Positions 1 through 8,345 of a stretch of DNA of 64,000 nucleotides are shown in pieces. Made by a program: the position numbers and the translations under genes. Positions within the stretch are counted from its first letter, which is position 1. Every line of letters begins with the position of its first letter. The DNA is from JAOXRU01 sp965247735. Lineage in GTDB: Bacteria; Bacteroidota; Bacteroidia; Flavobacteriales; Flavobacteriaceae. The notes under the pieces were generated by a model. The model was not told the origin of the DNA. It made no database searches and saw only the letters and a program-made list of their open reading frames with translations. Where the stretch lies: contig CBDFHN010000002.1 in NCBI GenBank assembly GCA_965247735.1, forward strand, positions 4,340,001 to 4,404,000. Direction: 5' to 3'.

Positions 1-729
1 AGTTTTCCAAAACATTTTCACGAAACATTTTGTATTTCACTTATTCATAAAGGAATTGAACAAATTGATTTTGAAAATCAAAGTTTATTTACTGAAGCTG
101 GCAGTATATCAATCACTAATCCTTATGAAATACACTCTAATCCGATAATAGATACTGATACTTATCTCAATTTCGATACTATATACATACCAAATAGTGT
201 AATGAAATATGTTTTGAACGGAGAAAACATCAAATTTTTAAATAGGAAAATAACTAGTAAAAAAGTTAATAAATTGTTTTTAGAACTAAAAAGCGCTTTG
301 GACACTAAAAATGATGAAATAATCGAATTTTACCTTTCTCAATTTGTTAATACTCTAAAACCTTATTCGCACGAAAATATACAAGAGTATTCAGAATTAA
401 ATTTTGATAAGTTCAGTCAGATCAATGAGCATATTGAAAATCATATCCACAATAAATTTTGCTTAAATGAATTATCAAAAAAGGCAAGTATCAATAAATT
501 TGGATTTGCCAAAAAGTTCAAAGCATTTACAGGAATGACTCCAATGAATTATATCTTAATGAGAAAAATATTTTCAAGCAAAAAGTTAATTGATTCAAAA
601 TCAGAATTTACCGATATAGCATATCTATATAATTTTACCGATTTGGCACATTTTTCTAAAACCTTTAAACGTTTTATTGGAATTTCACCAAAGAAATATA
701 AAGAAAGTGTAATTGGAAAAACAAAATAA
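1..729 (+). CDS. AraC-family transcriptional regulator, 5' end outside window
   Basis: The reading frame is open from base 1, so the gene starts left of the window; the ATG at 202 is internal. 242 codons are visible. The first ~70 residues look like the end of an AraC cupin sensor (a ...GSISITNPYEIHS... stretch typical of AraC_binding domains). The last ~100 residues form the two helix-turn-helix units, with LNELSKKASINKFGFAKKFK and the closing FSKTFKRFIGISPKKYKES. The family binds DNA as a one-component sensor. It lies 60 bp ahead of a co-directional S41 peptidase, which it may control (inference). The ligand is unknown. Confidence 0.9.
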   Translation, partial: SFPKHFHETFCISLIHKGIEQIDFENQSLFTEAGSISITNPYEIHSNPIIDTDTYLNFDTIYIPNSVMKYVLNGENIKFLNRKITSKKVNKLFLELKSALDTKNDEIIEFYLSQFVNTLKPYSHENIQEYSELNFDKFSQINEHIENHIHNKFCLNELSKKASINKFGFAKKFKAFTGMTPMNYILMRKIFSSKKLIDSKSEFTDIAYLYNFTDLAHFSKTFKRFIGISPKKYKESVIGKTK

Positions 730-789
730 CCAATATTATACAAGTAGTTACAATCTCTTAAAATTACATTTGGAAAAAACAGCAACCAA

Positions 790-2310
790 ATGAATAAAGT
801 AAGCTACTTATCTCTTTTCTTTTTTATTATATCAAACATTATATTTTCTCAATCCATTGATGACTCTTTTTCGCAAAAAAAAATGCAAAAAGATTTAGAA
901 GTATTTAAAAACATACGCTTAAAAGCTAACTCGGGACTTTTTAAATACAGAACAAAAAAACAAATTGATAGCATTTATAATTGGGCAGATAAAGAAGTTC
1001 AAAAATCATCTACTTATCGAGATTTCTTTAATATTATATGCCAACTAACAGATTTTGAGGGTAGTTTACACAATGACACTTATTTGCAAGAAAAACAATC
1101 TCAATCTATAAAAAAAGAAAAAGATGGCTACTTTCCATTTCCTATAAAATGGGTTGATGGAAAATGGATAATTAATTACAATAAAGGAGAGATTCCATTA
1201 GGTTCAGAAATAATAGCAATCAACAATGAAAAATTTGAGAGTATTATAGTAAATCTATACAAATATTACACTACTGATGGAGTAAACAAAACAGGAAAAC
1301 GAATAGGAATAGAGTATAGTTTTAGCAAATATTATCGTTTAAATTATGGGCGGAAGAATCAATTTATAATTGAATATAAAACAAGAGATTCAAATGAAAT
1401 CAAAAAAGCAACTCTTAAATGCATTGCTAATAGAGATTACTATAAAAATGTAGACAATAGATATTCAAAACCTTTTGATGAGGTAAACTATAAAGATTGG
1501 GAAGAAGAGGAAAGCTATAATTATAAATCTATTGACAAAGAAACAGGCCTTCTAACTATAAATAGTTTTTCTATGGGCAATGAAAATGCCCCAGAACATT
1601 TAAAATACGTTTCATTTTTAGATAGCATTTTCTCTTCCATCCAGAAAAATAATATTAAAAACTTAATAGTTGATGTTCGTTATAATGGAGGAGGGACAGA
1701 CCCAAATGATTTGGTTTCCTATTCATATTTAACTAATCGAAATTTTTCAGAAAATAAACAAGCTTGGATTAGTTTCAATAAAATTCCTTACTTGAAGTAT
1801 ATTGAATCTAATATTCCTTCTTTTTTAAGACCTCTAGGTGTAGGTAAATATAATAGAGAATTCCAAAAAGAATTTCCAAAAGAAGAAAATAAAAGATTTT
1901 ACCAAAATTCATCAAGTAGCGACCACAAAATTAGACCACCAAATAAGAATGCTTTTAAAAAGAATATTTATTTATTAATTAGTCCAAGAGTTGCTTCTGC
2001 TGGCAGTTTATTTGCAGCAATGGTTGCTGGTAATAAAAATACAACTGTAGTCGGAGAAGAAACAATGGGAGGTTATTATGGACACAATGGGCATACAGGT
2101 TTAGATTACGTGCTACCAAAATCAAAAATTGGAATTAGCTTCTCAGTAGTAAATTTAGAACAGGATGTGCAAAAAAAAGAAAACCAAATATATAATAGAG
2201 GAATTATACCAGACTATAACGTAACTCAAACATACATGGATTATCTGAATCAAAAAGATACACAAATTAACTTTGTACTTGATTTAATAAATAAAAATCT
2301 GACGGAATAA
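790..2310 (+). CDS. S41 family peptidase, secreted
   Basis: 506 aa. An N-terminal signal peptide (hydrophobic residues ~4-20, ending FSQS) points to export. A PDZ-like segment lies near residues 125-165 (PLGSEIIAINNEKF). The S41 core holds NLIVDVRYNGGG and, near residue 398, SPRVASAGSLFAAM; Ser403 is the probable nucleophile by comparison with tail-specific proteases. The GEETMGG turn follows. S41 enzymes cleave peptides near C-termini; the substrate here is unknown. A 5'-proximal AraC gene and the R1 repeat directly behind the stop frame it as one module of the accessory array. Confidence 0.88.
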   Translation: MNKVSYLSLFFFIISNIIFSQSIDDSFSQKKMQKDLEVFKNIRLKANSGLFKYRTKKQIDSIYNWADKEVQKSSTYRDFFNIICQLTDFEGSLHNDTYLQEKQSQSIKKEKDGYFPFPIKWVDGKWIINYNKGEIPLGSEIIAINNEKFESIIVNLYKYYTTDGVNKTGKRIGIEYSFSKYYRLNYGRKNQFIIEYKTRDSNEIKKATLKCIANRDYYKNVDNRYSKPFDEVNYKDWEEEESYNYKSIDKETGLLTINSFSMGNENAPEHLKYVSFLDSIFSSIQKNNIKNLIVDVRYNGGGTDPNDLVSYSYLTNRNFSENKQAWISFNKIPYLKYIESNIPSFLRPLGVGKYNREFQKEFPKEENKRFYQNSSSSDHKIRPPNKNAFKKNIYLLISPRVASAGSLFAAMVAGNKNTTVVGEETMGGYYGHNGHTGLDYVLPKSKIGISFSVVNLEQDVQKKENQIYNRGIIPDYNVTQTYMDYLNQKDTQINFVLDLINKNLTE

Positions 2311-2313
2311 AAA

Positions 2314-2538
2314 CGTTGCCTAATAAAGCATCCTATGTAAAGCCTTAATCGAGTACTATAAAGTTAATGTTTAAGTTGCAATTACCTCCTGATTTTGATT
2401 TTGGGGTTTGGAGTTGTTGGTAATTGCTTCTGGCACTGTTTTTATGCGCAGTATTAGTATATATTGTCTGCATGTTTTTTATATTTGGGTAGCTATAGGA
2501 GAGATGAATATTATATGATGCTTATTAGCTAGTTAGCC
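2314..2538 (+). repeat. Cassette-punctuating repeat, copy R1
   Basis: About 225 bp between the S41 stop and the next AraC start. It shares with R2-R4 the blocks GTAAAGCCTTAATCGAGTACT, AGTTGCAATTACCT and GTATATATTGTCTGCATG followed by a T-rich run ending TATATTTGGG. Its ends are nearly perfect inverted repeats: CTAATAAAGCATC (from 2320) against GATGCTTATTAG (ending 2530), with one bulged A. The TATATTTG box near the 3' end matches the Bacteroidota -7 consensus TAnnTTTG. Confidence 0.8.
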
Positions 2539-2558
2539 TCAAGCTGAAAAAGAACCAG

Positions 2559-3398
2559 ATGCCAATAGAAAATATACCTGAAATTTACATTAAGAACAAT
2601 CAAGAAAGTTCTAATTTGTTTGTCTATGATTTTAAAATGACCAATAATATTGTAAAAAGCAAGGTCAATTTAGGAATGCATATGTTTAGCTTTTTACAAG
2701 TTGGAAAAAAGCAGGTTCATTTTGCTGGAACGGCAGTTGCAGTAAATAAAGATCAATCGTTGTTACTAAAAAAAGGAAATTGGCTTTGGACAGAGTTACT
2801 TGATGCAGAAGCTATTTATTACTGTAAGCTTTTCTTCTTTTCAGAAAAAAAACTAAAAGAATTTCTAGAAAAACACACAAAAAACAATAAAATAGTAAAA
2901 GAAGAAACACCTTATTTTATAATCAGAAATGACGCCTATATTACTTCATACCTAAATTCATTATCAACAATTAGTGAGGTGCCAACGGTTATTGCGGAAA
3001 ATTTGCTTTCAGTAAAATTTGAAGAATTGATGCTCTATCTTTTGCATAAATATGGAGAAAAATTTGAGCTACATCTACATTCGTTAATAATTAAAGAAAC
3101 TTCATCTTTCAAAAAAATTGTAGAAAGTAAAGTACATTCTAATCTAAAACTGGAAGAAATTTCATTTTTGTGCAATATGAGTTTATCTACTTTTAAACGT
3201 CATTTCAAAAAGGAATACAAAGTGTCACCAGGAAAATGGCTTCAAGATAAACGACTTCAAAAGGCAAAAAAAGTTTTAGAGAAAGGAAATCTAAAACCTT
3301 CAGATATCTATTTTGATTTCGGTTATAACAATCTTTCAAACTTCAGTGTAGCCTTTAAAAATAAATTCGGATTTAGTCCAAATCAGACTTTTAATTAA
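2559..3398 (+). CDS. AraC-family transcriptional regulator
   Basis: 279 aa. The N-terminal ~170 residues are an uncharacterised sensor part. The C-terminal ~95 residues are a clear AraC double HTH (LEEISFLCNMSLSTFKRHFK, then DIYFDFGYNNLSNFSVAFKN and FGFSPNQ). The start is the first ATG after the end of repeat R1 (20 bp gap). It is followed by a GlcG-like gene and an aquaporin on the same strand, which are candidate targets; this is inferred from position only. Confidence 0.9.
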   Translation: MPIENIPEIYIKNNQESSNLFVYDFKMTNNIVKSKVNLGMHMFSFLQVGKKQVHFAGTAVAVNKDQSLLLKKGNWLWTELLDAEAIYYCKLFFFSEKKLKEFLEKHTKNNKIVKEETPYFIIRNDAYITSYLNSLSTISEVPTVIAENLLSVKFEELMLYLLHKYGEKFELHLHSLIIKETSSFKKIVESKVHSNLKLEEISFLCNMSLSTFKRHFKKEYKVSPGKWLQDKRLQKAKKVLEKGNLKPSDIYFDFGYNNLSNFSVAFKNKFGFSPNQTFN

Positions 3399-3476
3399 GA
3401 ATGTTATTTTTCAAATTTGACCTTTTTTCATAAGCTATTGGACTATTTTAGTAACTAGATCAGATGACTCTCATAG

Positions 3477-3484
3477 TACATTTG
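3477..3484 (+). promoter_or_regulatory. Putative -7 promoter box (TACATTTG)
   Basis: TACATTTG fits the Bacteroidota -7 consensus TAnnTTTG and stands 34 bp before the start of the GlcG-like gene. No convincing TTG -33 box is seen at the usual 17-23 bp spacing, so this call rests on one box. Confidence 0.4.
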
Positions 3485-3518
3485 CATTAAATTATTAACA
3501 GTACAAAAATAGAAAATC

Positions 3519-3917
3519 ATGAATATTACACTAGAACAAGCAGAAAAAGCGATCGTAGCAGCGAAAGAAAGATCTATCGAAATAAACACCAAAATGAACA
3601 TTGCAATTGTAGATTCAGGAGCAAATTTAGTAGCATTTGGTCGTATGGATGGAGCTTGGTTAGGTTCGCTAGATATCTCTATTAAAAAAGCAAAAACAGC
3701 TCGTTATTTTGATATGAATACTGGAATTATTGGAGGGCTATCTCAACCTGGTCAGCCATTATTCAACATTGAACATTCAAATGATGGATTGATTACTTTT
3801 CCTGGTGGCGTACCAATTAAAAACGCAATAGGCGAAATTATTGGAGCTATTGGAGTAAGTGGAAGTTCAGTTGAAAACGACCATAAAGTTGCTGAAGCAG
3901 GAGCATTAGCAATCTAA
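3519..3917 (+). CDS. GlcG/HbpS-like heme-binding family protein (DUF336)
   Basis: 132 aa, the normal length of the GlcG/HbpS family, with no signal peptide. Family hallmarks are the opening ITLEQAEKAIVAAKERS, the strand MNIAIVDSGANLVAFGRMDGA, and the C-terminal FPGGVPIKNAIGEIIGAIGVSG followed by DHKVAEAG. Members have been linked to heme binding or glycolate-locus functions, but the role is often unclear. It has its own promoter-like box upstream and a strong hairpin terminator behind it, so it may be transcribed apart from the aquaporin. Confidence 0.85.
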   Translation: MNITLEQAEKAIVAAKERSIEINTKMNIAIVDSGANLVAFGRMDGAWLGSLDISIKKAKTARYFDMNTGIIGGLSQPGQPLFNIEHSNDGLITFPGGVPIKNAIGEIIGAIGVSGSSVENDHKVAEAGALAI

Positions 3918-3937
3918 TAACACTAAACTACTTAATT

Positions 3938-3971
3938 AAAATGGGATAATTAAAACTAGTTATCCCATTTT
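3938..3971 (+). terminator. Hairpin terminator after the GlcG-like gene
   Basis: Perfect 12-bp stem AAAATGGGATAA / TTATCCCATTTT with a 10-nt loop, ending in T-rich sequence. It lies 16 bp before the aquaporin start, so it could also act as an attenuator for that gene. Confidence 0.7.
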
Positions 3972-3986
3972 CATTTGAGAAATATT

Positions 3987-4628
3987 ATGAAAAAATATTT
4001 AGCCGAATTTATTGGAACCTTTGCTTTAGTTTTTTGTGGTACAGGTGCAATTATTGTAAATCAACAAAAAAATGGAAGTTTGGGTTTAATAGGAATTGCT
4101 TTAACTTTCGGAATAATAATTTGTGCAATGATTTATATTTTTGGAAATGTTTCTGGAACGCACTTAAACCCATCTGTAACAATAGCTTTATTAATAGGAA
4201 GATTAACTACAAAAAAAGAAGCTTTATTTTATGTTTTGGCTCAAGTTTTTGGAGCTATTTTGGCAAGTGGATTATTGAAATTAGTGTTTCCTGAAAACTT
4301 AACATTTGGCGCTACATTTCCTTCTGGCGAATTGCTACAATCGTTTATTTTAGAATCTGTATTATCTTTCTTTTTAATGCTTACGATTTTGGGAGTAACA
4401 TCTAAAAAAGAATTTTCTAATATTGTAGGACTTGTAATTGGATTGGTAATTGTTGGAATTATCCTTTTTGCAGGACCAATCTCTGGTGGATCATTTAATC
4501 CTGCGAGAAGTTTGGCGCCTGCAATTGTATCTGGAAATTTTACTTTTCTTTGGATTTATATTTTTGCACCAACATTAGGAACAATAGTCGCAATGTTAAT
4601 ATGGAAAGAATTTAACAAAATGGTATAA
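3987..4628 (+). CDS. MIP-family aquaporin / glycerol channel
   Basis: 213 aa inner-membrane channel with six predicted membrane spans. The two pore half-helices carry HLNPSV (NPS in place of the first NPA) and GSFNPARS (canonical NPA). The start chosen is ATG 3987 (MKKYLAEFIGTFALVFCGTG); a TTG four codons upstream is in frame but falls by the terminator hairpin. MIP proteins pass water or small neutral solutes; the sequence does not settle which. Repeat R2 begins within ~10 bp of its stop. Confidence 0.9.
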   Translation: MKKYLAEFIGTFALVFCGTGAIIVNQQKNGSLGLIGIALTFGIIICAMIYIFGNVSGTHLNPSVTIALLIGRLTTKKEALFYVLAQVFGAILASGLLKLVFPENLTFGATFPSGELLQSFILESVLSFFLMLTILGVTSKKEFSNIVGLVIGLVIVGIILFAGPISGGSFNPARSLAPAIVSGNFTFLWIYIFAPTLGTIVAMLIWKEFNKMV

Positions 4629-4634
4629 AGTCAG

Positions 4635-4885
4635 TAGGTAACAGTGAATCTTTTGTAAAGCTTTAATCGAGTACTGTAAAGTTATATTTTAGTTGCAATT
4701 ACCTGATGATGTTGGTTTTGGAGTGTTGAATTGTTAATGATTGCTTTTGGTACTGTTTTTAAGTACAGTATTGATTTTAATTATATGTTTTGCTGTGGTA
4801 TTGGTATATATTGTCTGCATATTTTTTATATTTGGGTAGCTATAGGAAAAATAAACGCCATATGGTGTTTATTAATTAGTGCGTC
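4635..4885 (+). repeat. Cassette-punctuating repeat, copy R2
   Basis: About 251 bp between the aquaporin stop and the next AraC start. It shares the R1/R3/R4 blocks (GTAAAGCTTTAATCGAGTACT, AGTTGCAATTACCT, GTATATATTGTCTGCAT, TATATTTGGGTAGC). This copy has a TTG 23 bp before TATATTTG, so it holds a fuller -33/-7 pair than the others. An ORF of 65 codons crosses it but is not conserved in the other copies. Confidence 0.8.
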
Positions 4886-4908
4886 ACTAAGAAAAAAAAT
4901 AACTATTA

Positions 4909-5724
4909 ATGAATTATCAGACATTTAAGCCTCATTCAGATTTAGAATCGCTCATTAGCTGTTATTGGACTTTAGAAGTTCCTGCTGATAATGATTCGCA
5001 AAAACAACGGATTGTTCCTGATGGTTGTATTGAAATGGCTTTTATTCTTGGAGACGACATAAAACGATATACTTCGGAAGATGAATTTATCTTACAACCT
5101 CGTGCTATGGTTCTTGGACAAACTATTGAACCATTTTATATAGAACCAACAGGATATGTGGATACATTTGCAATCCGATTTTATCCATACGGATTTTCCA
5201 ATTTTGTAACTGAACCAATTAAAAATTTAGCTAATAAAGAGACACCATTAGAGTTATTGTTTGAAGAAAAAATTGCCAAGGAACTAGAGCAAAAAATAAT
5301 CCATGCGAAAAACGTTAAACAACGAATAGAAATCATTGAAATATTTCTCCTAGAAAGGCTAAACGACAAATCTACTGTTGAGAATATTGTAAAAACAACC
5401 GTTAACGCCCTTTTATCGACAAAGGGAAACGCACCGATAAAAACGATTCTTAAAGATGACTTGTCCAAAAGAAGACAACTTGAGAGGAAGTTTGCAAAAC
5501 AAATTGGAGTTAGCCCAAAACAGTTGGGTAAATTAATTCGACTACAATCTGCATTAAAAATGTTACTTAATAATGAAGCGGAAAGTTTAACTAATATCGC
5601 TTACGAAAGCGAATATTATGACCAAGCACACTTCATTAAAGACTTTAAAGAGTTTACAGGAACGAACCCAAAGGAGTTTTTAGGAAATGAAAACATGACT
5701 CTTTCTACTCTTTTCTACAAATAG
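4909..5724 (+). CDS. AraC-family regulator of the DUF6597-like type (paralogue of 8795-9607)
   Basis: 271 aa. It opens MNYQTFKPHSDLESLISCYW and holds IVPDGCIEMAF, hallmarks of a regulator subgroup with an N-terminal DUF6597-like sensor. The C-terminal HTH carries KQIGVSPKQLGKLIRLQSAL and YYDQAHFIKDFKEFTG. A close paralogue lies at 8795-9607, and both are followed by a VOC-domain gene, so the pair behaves as a unit that was duplicated. The likely target is the VOC gene 75 bp downstream, with the shared 17-bp motif as a candidate operator (inference). Confidence 0.9.
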   Translation: MNYQTFKPHSDLESLISCYWTLEVPADNDSQKQRIVPDGCIEMAFILGDDIKRYTSEDEFILQPRAMVLGQTIEPFYIEPTGYVDTFAIRFYPYGFSNFVTEPIKNLANKETPLELLFEEKIAKELEQKIIHAKNVKQRIEIIEIFLLERLNDKSTVENIVKTTVNALLSTKGNAPIKTILKDDLSKRRQLERKFAKQIGVSPKQLGKLIRLQSALKMLLNNEAESLTNIAYESEYYDQAHFIKDFKEFTGTNPKEFLGNENMTLSTLFYK

Positions 5725-5730
5725 ATTGAG

Positions 5731-5747
5731 TGTCGCATTTTTACAAT
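5731..5747 (+). promoter_or_regulatory. Conserved 17-bp motif between AraC and VOC genes, copy 1
   Basis: TGTCGCATTTTTACAAT follows the AraC stop by a few bases and recurs without change at 9611-9627 behind the paralogous AraC gene. Exact conservation in noncoding sequence whose flanks have diverged suggests an operator or promoter element. Confidence 0.5.
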
Positions 5748-5798
5748 TTTAATCTTCAGAAACAATCTAATTTCGCATTATCAATTTAAACGGAAAAA

Positions 5799-6293
5799 AT
5801 GAAAAGAATTGTACTAAGTACTACTGTAATATTTGCCTTTGGCCTTATGGCTTGTAATAATCAAAATAAATCTAATTCAGAAGTACAAAAAGTAGATTCT
5901 GGTCAAGAACAAATAACTAATGATATGAATAGTTTTATTTCCCTTTTTGAAATTCCAGCAACGGACATTTCAAGAGCAGTTAATTTTTATCAAGCAATTT
6001 TGGATATTAATATTGAGAAAATGGAAATGCCAGGAATGGAGATGGGAATATTTCCATACGAAGAACAAATGGTTACAGGAGTTATAATGAAAGGAGATGG
6101 GTATAAGCCTTCTGCTAATGGTCCAACCATATACTTAAATGGTGGAGATAATCTTCAAACGATACTTAACAAAGTTGAGAAAAATGGTGGAAAAATCATT
6201 GTTCCTAAAACTGCCCATGCTGATGAAAATGGATTTTTTGCTTTATTTTTAGATACAGAAGGGAATAAGCTTGGTCTTAATTCTCCAAACTAA
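5799..6293 (+). CDS. VOC (glyoxalase-like) lipoprotein
   Basis: 164 aa. Residues 1-19 form a lipoprotein leader ending LMAC (lipobox Cys19), followed by a ~25-residue polar linker, then a single VOC domain (FEIPATDISRAVNFYQAIL ... GGKIIVPKT ... GFFALFLDTEGNKLGL). The paralogue at 9681-10049 has the same domain without leader or linker, so this copy is exported to the cell envelope and the other is cytosolic. VOC proteins include dioxygenases, glyoxalases and resistance proteins; the substrate is not evident. Confidence 0.88.
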   Translation: MKRIVLSTTVIFAFGLMACNNQNKSNSEVQKVDSGQEQITNDMNSFISLFEIPATDISRAVNFYQAILDINIEKMEMPGMEMGIFPYEEQMVTGVIMKGDGYKPSANGPTIYLNGGDNLQTILNKVEKNGGKIIVPKTAHADENGFFALFLDTEGNKLGLNSPN

Positions 6294-6307
6294 ACTGAGG
6301 AAAAGCG

Positions 6308-6558
6308 AACGTACAACAATATATACTATGTAAAGCCTTAATTGAGTATTGTAAAGTTAATACATTGGCCGCAATTATTTTATAATGTTGATTTTGAAGG
6401 AATTGAGTTGTTGATGATTGCTTCTGTACTATTTTTAAGTATTGTATTGATTGTGATTGTATGTTTTGCTGGAATATTAGTATATATTGTTTGCATGTTT
6501 TTTATATTTGGGAGCTAGAGAAGAAATAAATGCTATGTGGCGTTTGTTAACTAGCAAT
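6308..6558 (+). repeat. Cassette-punctuating repeat, copy R3
   Basis: About 251 bp from just after the VOC stop to 4 bp before the esterase ATG. It shares the R blocks (GTAAAGCCTTAATTGAGTA, GTATATATTGTTTGCATG, TATATTTGGGAGCTAGAG). The right end reads TTTGTTAACTAGCAAT, roughly inverted relative to the left-end TTGCTAACAAT of R4. Its TATATTTG -7-like box lies about 50 bp ahead of the esterase ATG. Confidence 0.8.
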
Positions 6559-6562
6559 AATT

Positions 6563-7507
6563 ATGAAAACATATAATACCTACTTTATACTTCTAATACT
6601 AGTATTTCTATTTTCCTGTTCAAAAGATGATATCACAGGTGAAGATATAAAACCTGACGATTTTAATTACGAATTCACGCAAAACCACTTAACACATGAT
6701 TTAACTGGAGTATCTTTTCCGTATAGCTTCTTTGAACCTAAAGATGTTAACGAATCTACTGAAAAATATCCTCTTATAATAGCACTTCATGGAACCGAAT
6801 ATTATATAAAACCTGAAAAAGATTTTCTAAACGACCCAAAAACCGGTTACATGGCATTAGCTTGGATTGAAGAAGAAAATCAAAAAGACTATCCTGCTTA
6901 TGTTGTTGCTCCAAACTTAAATACGGAGATTTGGACTAGCCATTCTGAGTATATTGATGGCTGGACGGACACTTATTCTGTGGATTTTGTTGAAAAACTA
7001 TTGGATCATCTAATCCTAAACAATGTAAATATAGACATCAATAGAATCTACCTAACTGGTCATTCTATGGGAGGAGGAGCAACTTGGTATCTTGGTGCAA
7101 AAATGAAAGATAAACTTGCTGCGATTGTACCTTTTGCACAGGCTTACTCGAATAGCAACCCTGAATTTCAAACGGTATTATCAAATATTGACAATGATGA
7201 TTTTGCCAATCTCCCAATATGGGAATTTATACATAAAAATGATGATGTAGGTGGAGCAGAGACTTCAAGGATAATGTTTAATAGATTACAAAACAAGGGA
7301 TATGCTCCTGTTTATACACATTGGTTTGAAAATCAAAACATTAATCTCAGTGACGAGATTATCATGAGTGAAATAGAAAATGAGAAAAAGTATTTTTATA
7401 CTGAATATGGGTATAACTGTGGCAATGGTGAATGTCATTATGTAATGACAAAAGCTCTAAAAGAAGATTATCTTTTTAAATGGCTTTTTAATCAAAAAAA
7501 GAACTAA
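6563..7507 (+). CDS. Alpha/beta-hydrolase lipoprotein (esterase / PHB-depolymerase-like)
   Basis: 314 aa. The leader MKTYNTYFILLILVFLFSC is a lipoprotein signal (LFSC). The hydrolase core shows YPLIIALHG (oxyanion region) and LTGHSMGGGATW with the nucleophile Ser168 in GHSMG. A late His in GECHYVMTKAL is a candidate for the triad. The fold resembles PHB-depolymerase/feruloyl-type esterases; the substrate is unknown. It is a one-gene module, flanked by R3 and R4. Confidence 0.85.
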   Translation: MKTYNTYFILLILVFLFSCSKDDITGEDIKPDDFNYEFTQNHLTHDLTGVSFPYSFFEPKDVNESTEKYPLIIALHGTEYYIKPEKDFLNDPKTGYMALAWIEEENQKDYPAYVVAPNLNTEIWTSHSEYIDGWTDTYSVDFVEKLLDHLILNNVNIDINRIYLTGHSMGGGATWYLGAKMKDKLAAIVPFAQAYSNSNPEFQTVLSNIDNDDFANLPIWEFIHKNDDVGGAETSRIMFNRLQNKGYAPVYTHWFENQNINLSDEIIMSEIENEKKYFYTEYGYNCGNGECHYVMTKALKEDYLFKWLFNQKKN

Positions 7508-7509
7508 AC

Positions 7510-7761
7510 TATTGCTAACAATATGTCCTATGTAAAGCCTTAATCGAGTACTGTAAAGTTAATGTTTTAGTTGCAATTACCTCATGATGTTGCTTTTTGG
7601 GTGTTGAATTGTTGATAATTTCTTCTGAAACTGTTCTTAAGCACAGTATTAATTATCGATTGTATGTTTGCTGCAGTATTAGTATATATTGTCTGTATGT
7701 TTTTTATATTTGGGAGCTAGAGAAGAAATAAATGCTATGTGGGGGTTATTAATTAGTTGCC
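7510..7761 (+). repeat. Cassette-punctuating repeat, copy R4
   Basis: About 252 bp starting 3 bp after the esterase stop (ATTGCTAACAATATGTCC...) and ending TTATTAATTAGTTGCC, 11 bp before the next ATG. It carries the same blocks as R1-R3, including TATATTTGGG. An ORF that appears to begin at 7689 reads through the last part of this repeat, which is why the downstream gene start was moved to 7773. Confidence 0.8.
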
Positions 7762-7772
7762 AAACAATTGAA

Positions 7773-8345
7773 ATGACACATTCGGAATTTAACGAAATCT
7801 ACTATTATCAAGCTGACAAAATTTTACGGAATCATGGGTTTTGGAGACAAAATAGTCATTATGTAAAGCAAAATGACACTGAGTTTTTTATTCTTTATAA
7901 GAATACTAAAAGAACTCTGTTTTTTGGATTTACTTTTGTTTTCTGTCACTCATTTATGAAAAATCTTGACGGAGAATATCCTAACAAAATTATACTTCCT
8001 GAAGTTTCACCATTTATTTTTATACCAACTGAATTCAAAAATATGATGGAAACTGAAAACGGAATGAATAACTACGAGTATAATTATGAGAAAATAAATG
8101 AAAATATTGGAACTAGAAATGTGCCAATTGATTTTGAAAATATGTCAGAAAAAGAAGCTTCCGAATATATTATTCCGATTTTAAAAATTGCAGTTAATCA
8201 TGGAATGAAATTTTTAAAGGAACTAAAACCTGAATTTACTCTTTATCAACTTAAAGAGTTTGGAACGAAATTATGGATTGAGAATAATTGGATTTCTGAT
8301 ATTGAAAAACATATTGCGTATAAAAAACGATTTGCTAATAACTAA
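7773..8345 (+). CDS. Hypothetical protein
   Basis: 190 aa, beginning MTHSEFNEIYYYQADKILRN. An in-frame start 28 codons upstream lies inside repeat R4 and its peptide is repeat-derived, so ATG 7773 is preferred. I do not recognise the family. The protein is soluble-looking and rich in Glu, Asn and aromatic residues, with no signal peptide or membrane segment. Its position right behind R4 makes it another single-gene module. Confidence 0.7.
   Translation: MTHSEFNEIYYYQADKILRNHGFWRQNSHYVKQNDTEFFILYKNTKRTLFFGFTFVFCHSFMKNLDGEYPNKIILPEVSPFIFIPTEFKNMMETENGMNNYEYNYEKINENIGTRNVPIDFENMSEKEASEYIIPILKIAVNHGMKFLKELKPEFTLYQLKEFGTKLWIENNWISDIEKHIAYKKRFANN

Noticed and set aside
4731..4928. 65-codon ORF ahead of the AraC gene
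   Set aside because: It lies almost wholly inside repeat R2 and its frame is not kept in R1, R3 or R4.
2314..7761. Classical integron with attC sites
   Set aside because: No integrase gene is in the window, the repeats are 225-252 bp and a clear GTTRRRY core is not seen; kept only as a cassette-like array of unknown mechanism.
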